Positions 63,254 to 63,528 of a stretch of DNA of 63,528 bases are shown in pieces. The stretch is taken from assembly GCF_900168685.1 (NCBI RefSeq), contig NZ_FVZN01000002.1, positions 1 through 63,528 on the forward strand, in the 5' to 3' direction. Under the pieces are notes generated by a model. The model did not search any database, was not told the DNA's origin, and saw only the letters and a list, made by a program, of their open reading frames with translations. The first letter of the stretch is position 1. Each line of letters starts with the position of its first letter. The stretch is from Solibacillus isronensis. GTDB taxonomy: Bacteria; Bacillota; Bacilli; Bacillales_A; Planococcaceae. Position numbers and translations under genes: made by a program.

Positions 63254-63369
63254 GCGAAGCGACGTCCTACTCTCACAGGGGGAAGCCCCCAACTACCATC
63301 GGCGCTAAAGAGCTTAACTTCCGTGTTCGGTATGGGAACGGGTGTGACCTCTTTGCCATCATCACTTCA
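63254..63369 (-). rRNA. rrf: 5S ribosomal RNA
   Basis: The minus strand reads GTCACACCCGTTCCCATACC, GAACACGGAAGTTAAGCTC and GAGAGTAGGACGTCGCTTCG, the conserved 5S sequence of Bacillales. The ends are set by similarity to Bacillus 5S (about 116 nt) and are accurate to a few bases. Confidence 0.96.
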
Positions 63370-63456
63370 CTATAGTGGGCTCTAAATAAGCCTATGTAAA
63401 GGAATTTTCATTCTTTCAAAACTGGATAAACGTTTCATTGAGTTGTGCAATAAAAT

Positions 63457-63528
63457 GTGGTTAAGTCCTCGACCGATTAGTATTCGTCAGCTGCATGCGT
63501 CACCGCACTTCCACCTCGAACCTATCTA
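63457..63528 (-). rRNA. rrl: 23S ribosomal RNA, 3' end (partial)
   Basis: The minus strand shows TAGATAGGTTCGAGGTGGAA, GCTGACGAATACTAATCGG and TCGAGGACTTAACCACA, the conserved 3' end of Bacillus 23S. The gene continues past the right edge. The 23S-5S spacer (63370-63456) holds no tRNA. Confidence 0.96.

Overview
The window comes from a low-GC Gram-positive rod of the Bacillales, most like the Planococcaceae (Solibacillus/Lysinibacillus type). This rests on gene content and order, purine and SAM riboswitches, a CIRCE-controlled groESL, S-layer (SLH) anchored proteins and Bacillus-type 16S/5S/23S ends; I could not run a database search. The window runs from the 5' end of one rRNA operon (16S start and promoters, left edge, minus strand) to the 3' end of another (23S end and 5S, right edge, minus strand), so it is the whole interval between two co-oriented rrn operons. 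Most genes are also on the minus strand, as expected close to an origin.

Left part (0.6-11.3 kb): a GNAT acetyltransferase, a guanine-riboswitch-controlled purine permease, a Nudix hydrolase, small membrane proteins, a stress protein with a SigB-like promoter, a chemoreceptor, and a MHYT-GGDEF-EAL cyclic-di-GMP gene cut in two by a 1.8 kb IS3-like insertion. The IS carries orfA/orfB with an A_AAA_AAG frameshift site and is flanked by a 5 bp target duplication. Rejoining the flanks restores the gene in frame.

Accessory island (11.4-22.0 kb): a 10.55 kb integrative mobilizable element sits in the last five codons of guaA, bounded by a 16 bp direct repeat. It has paired integrase arm sites at both ends, a tyrosine integrase, a DUF3173-type excisionase, a Rep_trans (MobT/NicK-like) relaxase, a coupling protein split into a membrane gene and an FtsK-like ATPase gene, and an oriT-like C-run/G-run hairpin. 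A divergent control region has an XRE repressor, a palindromic operator and a leader terminator. No type IV secretion genes are present. Cargo is a two-gene AAA ATPase plus PD-(D/E)XK-like nuclease module, an unknown 103-aa protein and an unknown 545-aa protein with two C-terminal membrane helices. The ATPase/nuclease pair and the 545-aa protein are the best candidates for an undescribed, possibly anti-phage, system.

Centre (22-49 kb): guaA with its riboswitch; a MoxR-DUF58-transglutaminase operon; NAD salvage (pncB-nadE); nitrogen control (glnK-amtB with two exact TnrA/GlnR boxes); a FetAB-like transporter; proline dehydrogenase; the cold-sensing des-desK-desR membrane-fluidity system; a SAM-riboswitch methionine operon (yitJ-metH); coproporphyrinogen/protoporphyrinogen oxidase; a Sel1-repeat protein with a LysR regulator; and an Est30-like carboxylesterase.

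Right part (49-63.5 kb): an SLH-anchored GDSL hydrolase, then a block matching the Bacillus subtilis groEL-groES-ydiL-tatC-tatA-rex-ydiF-gcp(tsaD)-rimI-tsaB-tsaE order. Between ydiF and tsaD is a dense cluster of DnaA boxes, probably the counterpart of the origin-proximal cluster known near gcp in B. subtilis. A lipoprotein, an old-yellow-enzyme family oxidoreductase and the rrn end close the window.
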